64,000 nt of DNA from NCBI GenBank assembly GCA_963662155.1, contig OY759265.1:10365693-10429692 (forward strand). The letters are read 5' to 3'. Position 1 is the stretch's first letter, and each line of letters begins with the position of its first letter. A program made the translations under genes and the position numbers. Of the stretch, positions 1 to 12,017 are shown in pieces. The DNA is from Lamellibrachia columna. Taxonomy: Eukaryota > Annelida > Polychaeta > Sabellida > Siboglinidae. Below the pieces are notes generated by a model. That model made no database searches, was not told the origin of the DNA, and saw nothing but the letters and a program-made list of their open reading frames with translations.

Positions 1-683
1 TGTATGCTACCCATAAAACAAGCTACTGTTTCGGGTTAACTATGTCTGTTGGAGTTACAAACAAGTACACTGCGATACACAATAATGGCATTGTGCTGTG
101 CAATTTAACAGCACGGTTGCATTACTTCCTACAAAAGTCGAGATTGTGTTAGATTGTCTGCGTCTGCCAAGGGTACTGTGTACAGTGCCTTTGAACAAGG
201 CAACTTCCACAAAATGTTAATTTACTAGACATTGCACTAGTTTTCATAAGTAAATAACTGTTATTTCTTCCAAAGACGACAAAGAAGGCTGACTGTACAA
301 TTAGGAAGGGATTGGTACCCTCGATAGTACATACTTGGATTGTGGTGGCTGATATTCATGTTGGGCATTTAAATAATTGGCTAAGCCGAACACATGTAAG
401 AATCGTTTATAAGGCCTGAAAAATGGGTACAACAGGAAAAAGATTGTTTTTAATTTCTATATGACATAATTTTGAGTGAACAACCTCACCTACATTCTTT
501 CACGTGGAACTTACTAGTGGATTTATGATATAGTACACAGTGTGGCACTTATTCGCGAGATGGCACCCTTTAGTCCGCTATGTTTTAGTCCATGTGATAC
601 GGGTGACAGAAGATACTCCAGTAGAAAGAACTCTGGTATTCGCTGTCCGGGAAGGACGCCACTGCACAAACCTGCTGCGGACC

Positions 684-705
684 CAGTGGCGTAATTAGGG
701 GGCTG
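684..705 (+). repeat. Transposon-terminus-like motif, copy 1
   Basis: The decamer CAGTGGCGTA followed within 20 bases by a run of five G. The same arrangement recurs at 1122-1153 and 6477-6506, all in the same orientation. CAGTGGCG-type ends followed by G-runs are typical of hAT-like DNA transposons. No partner inverted end was identified nearby, so these are probably solo or decayed ends. Confidence 0.35.
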
Positions 706-1121
706 TTGGCTTATTTTTTATATTTGCCCCGCCCTCATTTTCCCTTGTGCGAGATCCTAGATACGTCATTGGGCGGAGCGAACTCAAAGAATTATGATTT
801 GATACACCCAGATCAAGAAAAACAGAGTGAGCTGAGGACTTTGGTTGAGGATAAGAAACCGCGGTCAAAGATGGAGAAGCACTGATTGCAGCTCTGGAGG
901 ATACTCAGACTACTACTGTCGATACACGCAGAATACAATAGAAGATATATAGATAGATCGATATCACAGTCAAGATATAAGTTCAACGACCAAACATGTC
1001 ACATGACGTGACCCACGAGGCGCTATTGTGACCGCACGCTTTAATGATTCACATCTGTAGGATAGCGGTGTAGTGGGCGGAAAGGTGTATATCACTGGTG
1101 GAGACTTCCGTTACACGCTGC

Positions 1122-1153
1122 CAGTGGCGTAGTTATGATCTCGGAAGGGGGGG
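1122..1153 (+). repeat. Transposon-terminus-like motif, copy 2
   Basis: CAGTGGCGTA at 1122-1131 followed by a run of seven G around 1146. It lies about 150 bases beyond the splice donor of the minus-strand LRR-like exon, so it may sit inside that gene's first intron. Confidence 0.35.
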
Positions 1154-1301
1154 TTTGGTCATCCTTTTATATGTTTTGAAGGTGTACACTCAGCAAATGA
1201 GATTAGCTGGATCAGTTAGCTGTCTATCATTTTTAGCAGCTATGACTATAACTTTATAGTGTTTATTTATACATTAACATTTAGTTATTGATCTGACGCA
1301 C

Positions 1302-1697
1302 CTGGAGTAGAATCCGTTCCGCTCGGACGCCTTTAAAGGCGTTGGCCTGCAGTGTCATCAGTACCGTATCGATACGTATATGTAGCGTGTCGTAGATCGT
1401 CGTCGACTCGCGAAACTCGGGCACCTTAGAAACATTACCGAGCTTTTCGCAATACAGGTAGTTGTAGTAACTGAACTTGCGCTGACAATAACAGTGAGAA
1501 TCGACGGCGGGACACACGGCGTGTGTCGGCGGTATGGTCGCGGCCACCAGCACGGCGACGGCCGCCAAGAGGTAAGGTAAACGTATCGATCGCCTGCATG
1601 GTTGGCTAGATCCAACGTCCCGACCCGCTGCCATCACCATGTTGTGTCGTCTTTGTCTGTGCAGACGTCCGTCGCCTGGAGCGTAACACTCGCACAC
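1302..1697 (-). CDS. First coding exon of a secreted leucine-rich-repeat-like protein (partial)
   Basis: Reads 132 codons from ATG at 1697 to a splice donor (CAG|GTGCGT) at 1302/1301. An internal ATG at 1640 is an alternative start. A hydrophobic stretch (RLPYLLAAVAVLVAAT) followed by PPTHA looks like a signal peptide, cleaved before VCPAVDSHCYC. The mature start is cysteine-rich (CPAVDSHCYCQ, then YCEKL), followed by leucine/isoleucine-spaced sequence (IYDTLHIRID, LMTLQANAFKG). This is the layout of an LRR N-terminal cap followed by the first repeats. Secreted LRR proteins of invertebrates, such as those annotated as oplophorus-luciferin 2-monooxygenase non-catalytic subunit-like, start this way; that assignment is a family resemblance by eye. 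Later exons are not in the window, as minus-strand transcription would leave it at position 1. High CpG content upstream fits a 5' exon. Confidence 0.55.
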
Positions 1698-2080
1698 ACC
1701 CGACCTCTCTATGACTCACACGTCTTACAGCACAAAATGGACGATGTTCCGCCTAATGTTGACACGTATTGGCGGCGCTGCCTCATAAACCCACCAGAGC
1801 TGCTCTTCGTACCATTCACCGTGTCCAGACTGACGGCTGAAATACGCCGTGTCGTTTTATAATCATTCAGGTCATTGGCCTCGGCGGGTGGCGACGGTGG
1901 GCGAGCGAGCGAGCGACGACTCAGGTATGTGCTTGCTCGGCGATGACTGTACGCCGCTTTGTCCGCCTGCGCCACCGGCAGCCGCTAGTAGCCGCCAGTA
2001 GCGCTCGACATGCGTGGCTGACCACAATAAATGCAATCTTGCTTTACGTCAGCACGCGCCGTGACTAACGCCACTTCGCA
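1560..2080 (-). promoter_or_regulatory. CpG-rich segment at the start of the LRR-like gene
   Basis: CG dinucleotides are dense here (for example GCGAGCGAGCGAGCGACGAC near 1900) compared with the AT-rich surroundings. The segment covers and lies upstream of the putative start codon at 1697, so it is a candidate promoter or 5' UTR. No TATA box or initiator was pinned down. Confidence 0.3.
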
Positions 2081-2089
2081 CACACCTCC

Positions 2090-3900
2090 ACACATGGCAG
2101 CTATGATTGTTAAGCATATGATTGAGTGGCATTTGTCACCGGCTACCATACATTACATGTAAATCGTTATATGAAAAGCCGTAAGGCATGCAAAGTCTCA
2201 TTTATGTCACGACGTTCATAGCATCTCACACTGACAATGTATATAATGTCTGGTTTCATAAACGAGCAAAACAGTTATTACTCGTGTACACATTCACGTT
2301 CTTTCATGTGTTGGTTTTATGCATTTATGATTTATTTAATATGACAATTATACGGTAACGTTGCTGCTGGCCATTCGCGGTGTGTGCGACTCATTTATGG
2401 CATGCCAACATAGGTTACGGTATAATACCGTTTGAATAGAAATATGCGAGTAATAACCACACCAATTGTTAACTCAACTGTGGTACATGCTTAACTAGCC
2501 AAACAATGACGCGTCGATGACATTGGAACTTCGCCAGTTCATTCATTCCGTGTGTTTACATGAGATATGATCTTATCGACTGCGGTACCTTGAATAACTA
2601 CACTGTACGTATCTATTTATACAGTCGAAAGCGATGCAAGATGAAGATGATCGAAGTTTTTTTTATTATATGCGTTTTGCCGTATACAGATTACAGAAGT
2701 TGCCGTCTGCCGCGTGTGTTCAAGTGTCATGGCTTGAAATATTGCCTTTGTAAATGTCATATGTGTTCTACATTTGTAATTCAGAAAATGGAAGCGGGAT
2801 GCACTATTTGCCATATATTGCCAACAATATTTACCAACAATTCGTTAGATCAGCCTCTATTAGTCTACAACAAAGAAATTACTTACCCGTATGTTGGTGA
2901 GAAAAATCACAGTGGAGCACGTCATCTTGGATAAAATAAAATTTCACGTTTGTTCAGGTGGATACGCCAAGGGTGGAAATAAACCTGGTTCACGAGGTTG
3001 GGGCAATAAATAAGGTCAGCATGGTTACTGTCCTGAGCCAGGAACAGTTTGGGCGGAACGAAGACGAAATAGACAGGTACAGACACCTATTTGGAAGGTA
3101 GTTGGTTAGAATTGTGACATTAGATTAAACGTGAATTGAAGGTAAAGTTCAACTATTATCAGCAATCAGCGTGTAAGTTAATTCCGTGTTCTGTTTATTC
3201 ATATTGGAAGGTAACTAATTTATTTTCAATATTATCAGCAACCTGCGGAAATTTGGTCTTAAACTCGCCAAGAAACATATTAAAACTTGAACTAGAATAT
3301 TCGTATAACCAGTTACTCAAGATTTTCAAAAGTATTCTAATACAAATGCTTCAAAAAATTACGAATATAAATACTTTTTGACACACGAAGAAGCAACATA
3401 ATGGGTGATCAACAACAACATTTAATGTGCAACAGCACTTACAAAGTAATGCAATCCAACTAAGCTCGGCGAAGCTGGAATTTGTTCAATTAATAAATAA
3501 AGATGACACACGCGCAAAACCTGAGCAATCCAAAATAGCATTCACACTACAACGAATACCAGCGGACCGCCGGAGCGTGTCACGTCAGAAAGACGAGTGG
3601 GGTGATCATGACCAAGCACAAGAGCATGTTTTGTTACAGAACGCCTTTGTCTGGCTTTGTGTGTGCGTGCGTGCTTGGGTGCGCGTGCTTGCGTGCGTAC
3701 GAGCCTGCGTGCGTTGTTGCTAGCCTCACATCTATAGGCTGTGTCAATATCTTTCTTATTGCGAAAACTTGGGTGGTGTAGACCTAGTATCGTCACACAA
3801 TGTGGAGGAAGTAAGTGAGTGACTCGCCCAATTAGAACGTCCTTAAACGCATGGAATGGCTTCGGAATTTCCTGAAACCATTTCCTGAGACGTTTAAGAG
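2090..3900. other. No gene seen
   Basis: AT-rich sequence. A 124-codon open frame at 2560-2934 has no recognisable domain and no splice or coding support, and I do not call it. Nothing repetitive was recognised apart from short low-complexity runs such as the GTGCGTGC-rich stretch near 3660-3715. Confidence 0.4.
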
Positions 3901-3934
3901 CGGAACATATTTCAACTACACCACTGCCCCCACC

Positions 3935-4462
3935 CGCCTCGACTCCTCCTGAGATATGTGTCAACCTTGTTTTTAAATATATTCACGCTGCTATCAGTTA
4001 CACAATCTGTAGACAATTTGTTCCATTCATTTATTGTCCTCTGTGAGAACGAGTGCTTCCTGATGTCCAATCTACATTGATCCTTTACTAATTTTACCTC
4101 ATGTCCTCTAGTTCTGCTATCCTTCTTGAGTGAGAAAAACATATTTCTATCAATATTTTCATACCCATTCAATATCTTAAAAACTTCAATCTGATCTCCT
4201 CTTAACCTCCTTGTCTCTAGAGTTGTTAAACCACATTCTTTCAGGCGTTCTTCATAACTAAGGTCTCTAAGTTCTGGAATCATTTTAGTTGCTCTCCTTT
4301 GTAAGTGTATCTATATCCTTCTTACGATATGGTCTCCATGCTTGTATACAGTATTCTAAATGAGGTCTAACTATTGCTTTATAAAGAGGTATAATTAACT
4401 TTTTTCCCTTGTATGTTATGTTTCTTCTAATCAATCCAAGAATTTGATTACCCTTTGCAGTC
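3935..4462 (-). mobile_element. CR1-like LINE fragment, C-terminal end of reverse transcriptase (copy 1)
   Basis: Minus-strand translation gives the C-terminal thumb/tail region of a non-LTR retrotransposon ORF2: MIPELRDLSYEERLKECGL, RRLRGDQIEVFKILNGYE, then CRLDIRKHSFSQRTINEWNK. Upstream on the same strand are LYKAIVRP-type and GLIRRN-type segments. The same protein segment recurs at 30700-31080 (plus) and 47340-47900 (minus), so it is a family with several copies in this window. This copy ends upstream at about 4462 and lacks the AAATCTTGTT-type 3' tail seen in the other copies, so both ends are truncated. Not functional. Confidence 0.85.
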
Positions 4463-4869
4463 ATCTATGAATGGTAATTTTAATTTATTTGTAACACCTG
4501 CACTGATAAATGCAGAAAGCAAGAATATTGATCAGTCATGCAGCATTTCGGTACAACATTTAGTGGTTGGTTCGATCTGCTATCACGTGGCTAATGTCAT
4601 ACCGGAAGTGACGACATCTAAGTCGCCTAGAAATGAAGCGGAGCATATGCGGCCTTGTTTAGATACTATAATAATCAATGTGACGCGTATGTAAATCCGA
4701 ATGCAAAGTTAATATTTGATATAGGTAGTGCTGCGTTAGATTTTTTAATGGGTGGCAATGGATATTCACTAATCGCTCGTGTATTAGAAGATGAGGTATT
4801 TGATGTTTAATGTGCTGTGAAAGTTTAAAGAAAATCGTTGGAAAAGTTTTCGAAGGGGCATAGGAAATG

Positions 4870-5215
4870 CTAAAACGGCCACTCTCTGACAGCCTATGAC
4901 GTCCGTCATCCGCCACAAGGCTACGATGACGTTGCGCACCTGGTCGGGTGTGTTCTCCTAGCATGTCGCTACGACGACAAGTACGTTATACTCTGTGATG
5001 TATGACAGGGCTCCATTAATCCAGACTCAGTGTTTGTCATTGGACAAACAATATTTTATCTAGCTGTGCGTATTCTCGGTGATATCTTAGGATATGAGTT
5101 TTGATGTAAGGAACTTTATTAAAGGCTTTGGTAAAATCAACGATGGCTGCATTAATACGTGTTGTTATCCGTTGAGGTGATTCAGTGCACGATCTCAATG
5201 AGTTGTGACTCACAG
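4870..5215 (-). mobile_element. Degenerate LINE reverse-transcriptase fragment
   Basis: Minus-strand translation around 5105-5180 reads INAAIVDFTKAFNKVPY, matching the conserved AFDKVPH block (palm region before the catalytic motif) of LINE reverse transcriptases. Adjacent sequence continues with poor matches and stops. It appears distinct from the CR1-like family at 3935. Boundaries are approximate. Confidence 0.4.
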
Positions 5216-5229
5216 TAAACTGATGTTTT

Positions 5230-6470
5230 CATTAACTTTCGTTCGCGACCATGAGTACATCAATACAGCGATGACCTATGTTTTATTTGTAACGAATATT
5301 GTCAGAAAGACTAAATGCTGTTAAAATAGACTATCACAACCGACGTTGCCAAAGGCCACACCCACAATCCGCACCTACAATAATCTTATTACGATATTCT
5401 CCTTCTTGTGTAGCCATAGCCTCAAATATGCCGTTTGGCGTCTCCTTGCAATCTCAATGTTTGATGTTGTCAATCCATTCCATTTTCTGTCACCTATTAA
5501 TTTTTTCTGGTAGTTCTTCTTCTGTGTTGGTAAGTACCAGCCTGTCAGGTCTTTCTTTCAATGTCCGTCCTTAGCTCGCTAAATTATAAATATTATGTGT
5601 ATAAAATAACGGATAGCATAACCGATGCCACAGGTCAAGAATAGCCACACCACGCCCGAAAGGCCTAGCATACATGTGAGCGTTATATAATAATATAAAG
5701 AGAATCAATAGATAATCCGCGTACGATAGCCGTGTGTTTCATATATGGCACTTTACCATTCCTCAACGTTTCGGCTCATGTGGTACACGTATGAAATAAT
5801 ACCAACGTAGCTGTACCAGACAACGTGCATGGGTAATAGAAAAACGCTCGGGTAACCAGCATTTGTATGCATCGTTATCAGCACGTGATATAACATACAT
5901 GGCTGGCGAGGGGATGTGATGTCATTCAACATGGCTGGCGAGGGGATGTGATGTCATTCAACATGCAGTCCTTCTGCTCAACTAGCTTTGACTGTAACGG
6001 CGTTCTTTTCTTAAATGCCCCATACAGGTTGGCTGCAACTGTGGTTCAGTCGTTTATCACACGCGCAAATAAAGAGAGAGACTGTGTCTATATGTTTTCC
6101 AGCTGAAGCATAATAATTTGCGATATCGCCTAAGCCACAGCTGGTAGTGCCAGACGATTGTAGGCCTATTGACATTCGGCGGACGAAATAAACCATTCGC
6201 GAATAATGGCGATACCATTACGCATTCACAAAATATTGTGGCAATAAATAATATAAAAGTGCTCTAAAACTGCCAATTTTACCGAATTTGAAGTTACTAA
6301 ATACTGCCTTCATAATGAGGTATCCATGACAACGACAATGGCTAACACACTCAGCAGGAAAACATTAAATGTTATTATTTATCAGGCCAAATGGTGAAAA
6401 GGTAACCTCACATACGAACTCGGTACGTTTATTGGACACGGACAAGAAAAAGAAAAAGGGGACAAATGGT
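5230..6470. other. No gene seen
   Basis: Non-coding sequence with no recognised element except the 32-bp tandem duplication at 5899-5962. Confidence 0.4.
5899..5962 (+). repeat. 32-bp tandem duplication
   Basis: Two adjacent perfect copies of a 32-bp unit starting CATGGCTGGCGAGGGGATG and ending in ATTCAA. The perfect identity suggests a recent duplication. Confidence 0.85.
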
Positions 6471-6476
6471 GCGGGA

Positions 6477-6506
6477 CAGTGGCGTATTTTTTTTTTTTTA
6501 GGGGGG
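6477..6506 (+). repeat. Transposon-terminus-like motif, copy 3
   Basis: CAGTGGCGTA at 6477-6486, then a run of T and a run of seven G. Third occurrence of the motif described at 684 and 1122. Confidence 0.35.
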
Positions 6507-6588
6507 GCGCATTGGGCCATAGCCTCCCTTTAGTTAAAACTTTGACTGACTGACAGAGAGACAGACAGACAGAAAACTAACTGGCTGA

Positions 6589-6636
6589 ATGACTGACTGA
6601 CTGACTGACTGACTGACTGACTGACTGACTGACTGA
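6589..6636 (+). repeat. (GACT)n microsatellite
   Basis: About twelve copies of the tetranucleotide GACT, preceded by imperfect GACA/GAGA repeats from about 6545. Confidence 0.9.
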
Positions 6637-6639
6637 CAT

Positions 6640-7540
6640 ACAGGCAGTCATTGAGAGTGACGGCAGAGAGAATGCTCATCTAGAGATTCGTGGCGTAGGT
6701 GTTATCTCCATAAATAATAAAATCATAATTTTTTAAAAATCATCATATTCTGCTTAATTATTACGAGCAAAGATGTTAAAATGGCTTAAACTATTGGGAC
6801 CTGTTTCATATTTCCATAGAAAATTCATAACCACTGACAAATTTTACACCTTAAACTGACTACATGTATGTGGCTAGTCGAGTATTGCCGTGGATTGTAT
6901 ACATTATTTATATACCAACCAATCTCTTCGATGCGGGGTAACGCCCTTGGCTGTTCACGCAGTCACGGAACAGCAGTTCTGTGATGTCATTGCATCGAGT
7001 GCGCGCAGGACGGCAGCTGACCGCGATTCACGGTCAACTGCAGACGAGTCGGTGAAAACACGCTCGCAGCATGCGGTCGAATAATAAATTGGATGACATT
7101 ATATTCACGTATGACTGTGAGACGTGGAGCTCGTTCAAAACCTTTGACATTAAGGTAGGTATATTGAAAAATAAGAAATCTCTTTTGGAGAAAAGAAGAA
7201 ATGTGCAACTGAATGACGGGCAACAAAGTGTTTCGTTTCTGTAAAAAAAGAATATACCATACTCACGTATACTCGGTAATCACAAGACAAAGTAAGGACA
7301 TGCATTCGAAGTGAGGATATACATTCGACGGAAGGGATAATTTGTTTCTTCTTTGAACAGGGCTGTCAGTGCTCCCCGGGTGGTAGTAATAAATTAAGAC
7401 TCCACGGAGGTACACAAACACAAAGGAGGTACACAAACCTGCGTATACGTCCCCATGCACGCACGCACGCACGCACGTTTTGACAGCTCAATCTGCAGGC
7501 TAGGACTCATTAGTTGCACGACAATCCCTTGCAGAATCAC
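6640..7540. other. No gene seen
   Basis: No supported coding region. A short (GCAC)n tract lies at 7455-7477, just before the 26-bp minisatellite. Confidence 0.4.
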
Positions 7541-7546
7541 CTTCCT

Positions 7547-7875
7547 GAGGAGTGCATCCTTCCTGCGTGTGCGAGGAGTGCATCCTTCCTGCGTGTGCGA
7601 GGAGTGCATCCTTCCTGCGTGTGCGAGGAGTGCATCCTTCCTGCGTGTGCGAGGAGTGCATCCTTCCTGCGCGTGCGAGGAGTGCATCCTTCCTGCGTGT
7701 GCGAGGAATGTATCCTTCCTGCGTATGCGAGGAGTGCATCCTTCCTGCGCGTGCGAGGAGTGCATCCTTCCTGCGCGTGCGAGGTGTGCATCCTTCCTGC
7801 GCATGCGAGGAGTGCATCCTTCCTGCGCGTGCGAGGAGTGCATCCTTCCTGCGCGTGCGAGGAGTGCATCCTTCT
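7547..7875 (+). repeat. 26-bp minisatellite, about 12-13 copies
   Basis: Tandem copies of a 26-bp unit (core GAGTGCATCCTTCCTGCG followed by TGTGCGAG or CGTGCGAG). The unit length is not a multiple of three and the unit has no stops, so all frames of both strands stay open. The overlapping cysteine/serine-rich reading frames here are by-products of the repeat. Variation between copies is mostly single TG/CG transitions. Confidence 0.95.
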
Positions 7876-7879
7876 GCGG

Positions 7880-8714
7880 TGTTTGTTGTCACAACAGGTC
7901 TGGTTTTCCATTACGCAGTATCCAATATCACAAGTAGCTCCTCAGTGTCCGCTACTCACGCGTTGTTGAGGCGACCATGGGGTCACCATCGAGTATCGTA
8001 CGTGACTCTACATCAACCAATTCAACCTTCTGAAAAAGATGCAGACTTTCATCAAGAGCTGCATGAGGAGAATAATGAATTTAAGACTAAGTTAACAACG
8101 ACACTCTATCTATGGAGAAGGACCAGACGGTTTCCAGTGGAGAAGGAAAGTAAGATGGGAAAAATGGGAATTTGAAACAGAAAGAAGAGGATAGGTTAAC
8201 TGACACATGGAATGAACTCGCGAAGATGGCACAAAACAGGGTCCAGCGGAGAACTAAAATAAAGCTTCCTAGAATGAACAATGTTTGAAGCTTCAATGTT
8301 TTGGTGACTGGTTCTCCACTGACTATTCGGCTGGCTTGTAATGCTGTCATGTAGTAGTAGTGTGATCGGGAGTGAGATGCCAACCACGTCTGGTTCAGTG
8401 GTGCCATTTGACGTTCCACTCGACTGAACGCGTTTATCCACGGAAAATACGAGCTGAAATTATCGATCTTGACTGTTTCATCATAATACGAGTTTTCAAC
8501 AGATCCTTCGTCACGTCATATGATATAATGATCGTACACAGGTGGTCGTGTTATCAGGAAACACATGCAGCTCGCGTACACCTGTCGTGTCGTACAGATG
8601 ACTGACGAGGATATATGATTGTCACTGCGAATTGTCACCTAGGACACGTATATTGGCCCTGAGTATGTGATAGTGCATGTAATTAGTTTATGTTGACATC
8701 AATGGCAGCAACGA
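7880..8714. other. No gene seen
   Basis: Sequence between two minisatellites with no recognisable coding or structured element. Confidence 0.4.
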
Positions 8715-8720
8715 CTGCAA

Positions 8721-9212
8721 ATGGCACGACCACGGGGTATTTATTTTAAGATACCATAGTCACGGACAAATGGCACGACCACGGGGTATTTATTTTAAGA
8801 TACCATAGTCACGGACAAATGGCACGACCACGGGGTATTTATTTTAAGATACCATAGTCACGGACAAATGGCACGACCACGGGGTATTTATTTTAAGATA
8901 CCATAGTCACGGACAAATGGCACGACCACGGGGTATTTATTTTAAGATACCATAGTCACGGACAAATGGCATGACCACGGGGTATTTATTTTAAGATACC
9001 ATAGTCACGGACAAATGGCACGACCACGGGGTATTTATTTTAAGATACCATAGTCACGGACAAATGGCACGACCACGGGGTATTTATTTTAAGATTCCAT
9101 AGTCACGAACAAATGGCACGACCACGGGGTATTTATTTTAAGATTCCATAGTCACGGACAAATGGCACGACCACGGGGTATTTATTTTAATATACCATAG
9201 TCACAGACAAAT
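8721..9212 (+). repeat. 49-bp minisatellite, 10 copies
   Basis: Ten head-to-tail copies of a 49-bp unit beginning ATGGCACGACCACGGGG and containing TATTTATTTTAAGATACC. Unit starts fall at 8721, 8770, 8819, 8868 and so on, with exact 49-base spacing. Copies differ by only a few point changes, which suggests recent expansion or homogenisation. No spacers separate the copies, so it is not CRISPR-like. Confidence 0.95.
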
Positions 9213-9214
9213 GA

Positions 9215-9710
9215 TGTTACACGGCATCTCAATATTATCTGGCACTACCATATTTTTGTGATATTTGCTTTTTACCAAATATGATCCTCTACATTTATAA
9301 TTTTGAGGATGAACAGTTGTAGGCCCGGATATTGCGTACTTTTAAAGAGGGTAGTCTTAAAAAGAAAAGTACGCACATACAATTTCACTCATTCATCGGC
9401 ACAAATCTCGCACGTAAACGTCCCACGTTCATACCCAGCACTCTCCCGATATGCCCACTGGCCACACCCGCTATGTTGCACCCATCCTCCACCTTTCCTG
9501 CTGTACGAATATTTATCCGTACAACATTAGCATACTATTATGGCATTGTGTTGCTCTTCCTTCTTCCACTCCTTCTTTCTCTTCGCTACAGAAGTGGAAA
9601 TGGACTGCCAATGATGGAACGTACTTTAGCCTCTTGTAAAAGTATTGGCAGATCGTCATTGTGGTTCTTACGAGTGCATTCACGTCAACACGAACACGCA
9701 CGCACGCACA
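9215..9710. other. No gene seen
   Basis: No supported feature between the 49-bp array and the (TA)n tract. Confidence 0.4.
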
Positions 9711-9840
<130 letters not shown>

Positions 9841-9876
9841 GGAGTATATGTGTATGGAAGACCACATACCAATTTG

Positions 9877-10765
9877 AGGTAAAGATTGGCGTGAGACAGT
9901 TGTACTGTCACCATTTCTGCTCCTGGTGGCCATCAAGTGGACAATGAGAACATCCAGAGAAGGACAGAAACATGGTTTACAATGGACACTATGGGAATAA
10001 CTAAATGATCTTGACTTTGCCCATGACCTGATTCTTCTCTTTCTCTCCACAACCAAGAGCAAATGCAAAAAAATCATCACTAATAGAAATAACTGCAGCC
10101 ACGTTATGACATAATGTAAACAAAGGCAAAACCAAGATCACGAAGATCAACAGCAAGAACATCAGCCCAATTACACTACAAGGAGACGTCCAATATGAAG
10201 TACCGTCTTTCACGTATCTATGACGCATAGTGGACACAAACGGAGGAACAGATAGCGATGTAAGGGTTAGGATTTGGAAAGCAAAGGCAGCTTTCATCGT
10301 GCTTAATAAGATATGGAAGTTCAGAAAAATGTCACTACCAACCAAACTTATGTATGTATAAGAGACATGGCGTACTACAAAGTCCATGCTACAGAAGAAC
10401 CAAACGTTTGTAAATAAATGTCTAAGAAGAATTCTAAGGACATGGTGGCCAAAGACAATTAATAATGAAGCTCTATAGGAAAGAACAAACCAATAACCAA
10501 TTGAACATCAGTTTAGAAGGACGAAGTGGAGTTTGATAGACCATACTTTCAGGAAGCCAACATAACATATCACAAGACAGGCGCTCACATGGGACTGTCA
10601 GGACAAAAGGAAGGGAAGACCAAGAAACACCTGGCGCAGAGAAGTAGAAGCAGAGATGTCAAAATCAGAAAACAAATGAAAAAAGCTGGAAGACTAAAAC
10701 TGTGTCCGGTGGAAAGGAGTCGTTAATGGCCTATGTTCCGCCGGAGAATAAAAATGGTTAACTCA
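9877..10765 (+). mobile_element. Degenerate LINE reverse-transcriptase C-terminal half
   Basis: Read across several stops and frame changes, the plus strand shows a decayed ORF2: VKIGVRQ near 9877; a degenerate palm segment near 10005-10040; [19 protein letters not shown]; a SFTYL block; VRIWKAKAAFIVLNKIWKFR; ETWRTT; FVNKCLRRILRTWWP; and RKGRPRNTWRREVEAEM. This order is the thumb and C-terminal region of a LINE family widespread in aquatic invertebrates. It probably belongs to an RTE- or L2-like clade, but I cannot place it firmly. It is distinct from the CR1-like family at 3935. Not functional. Confidence 0.75.
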
Positions 10766-10769
10766 AGCA

Positions 10770-12017
10770 AGTAAGTCATGTGTATGTTTTCAATACTGGA
10801 GAAATTTTAGCGGTTCAGTTTAGAATTTATCTGATATGAATGTTGGAGTAAAGGACATTACAATTATGTTATACTTTGATAGAACATATATGCTACATAT
10901 AGTTGAGGTAAAATTGTGCTTGGAAACTATTTAGTAAGAGTGTAACCAATGACTATGTGTAAAGGTTTGGATATGTCAAAGGACTCGCAGGATTCAAGAC
11001 TAGCAAAATCATGGTAACAGTCGTTGCGACTGGTGTCCTTGAGAATAACGACCGTTACCGGGTCCGGCTAGACGTGAACGCGAATTCACGACTGTTCCTG
11101 TTTAATTTCTTTTGGACTACACTATGCGTACTATGCTTCTAATGGGATATGAATTAATTTAACGTCCTGAATGTCACGAGCGTTTCCATTACATTAATTT
11201 AACATTTTCATCGCACAGTTTTGTAATTCGATTTTAAGAATCGAAGTTCAATGTGATCATTAAACTGGCAAAACAAATTTCACATTTAATGTCAGCGCAT
11301 ACGCGTACTGTGTGCAATGAAACACACACACGCGCACGCGCACACGCACACAAACCATTACATTAGGGCCAACTGAATTACCAGTGTTTTATTATTTTTT
11401 ATCATTAAAATCAATTTAGGCATGCCATCATTGCTGTAATACCAATGATCCACGGATCTTTCGTTATTTGGTAACTTGGGTGGTCCTTATACTATTAAAC
11501 ATAACCATCCCATATAGGATAATCAGAAAGAAGTCTGTTTTACTACTTTTCGACCACTTTTTGTAGAAATGTTTTTCGGTGAGTTTAGTTGAACTGTCCC
11601 TGAGAGGGCGCTACAGGAAATATGAATCCATTAGAAACGCCCGTTTCTAATGTTTAACTATTTACAAAACTCGCTGGCCGTCGCGAATTCGCCGAGAAGA
11701 GAGTTAACTCTTGTATTATGAATTAGCCAAATGCCCGGATGACATCGTAATTAGCTAATTATGTATGTGCCCAGAAACTGGGTGCATACATAATTTCAGT
11801 CACAAAGAAAAGTCCACATTGCATCCAGGCAATGTGTTACACAAAAGGTGGCGCCACAGCACGGATCCTAGATAATCGAGGCTAACTTTAAAAAAATACA
11901 TGATAGTCAATTGTGCCTCACTTATAATTTATGTCTTTGTATTTATGACATATTGGATAGCCAAAATAGTTTTGACTATAAAATATGTAGAACTATACAA
12001 ATGAATCTCAACAAAAT
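10770..12017. other. No gene seen
   Basis: AT-rich non-coding sequence. It includes an ACGCGCAC-rich dinucleotide stretch near 11320-11352. Nothing else recognised. Confidence 0.4.

Larger units (their letters stand above)
1..1301. other. Intergenic or intronic sequence without a recognised gene
   Basis: No coding region or RNA gene is visible. On the minus strand this is where the intron after the LRR-like first exon would run; I searched for further leucine-rich exons and saw none. Two transposon-end-like motifs (CAGTGGCGTA followed shortly by a G-run) occur at 684 and 1122. Confidence 0.5.

Noticed and set aside
2560..2934. 124-codon open frame, cysteine-containing
   Set aside because: No recognisable domain, no splice or promoter support, and similar length to other chance frames in the window.
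7394..8175. Several overlapping long reading frames on both strands (cysteine/serine- or arginine/histidine-rich)
   Set aside because: They all come from the 26-bp minisatellite, which has no stops and shifts frame every unit, so every frame is open. No coding signal beyond the repeat.
8721..9212. CRISPR-like array
   Set aside because: Copies are contiguous 49-bp tandem units with no unique spacers, in an animal genome. The same applies to 57055-58975.
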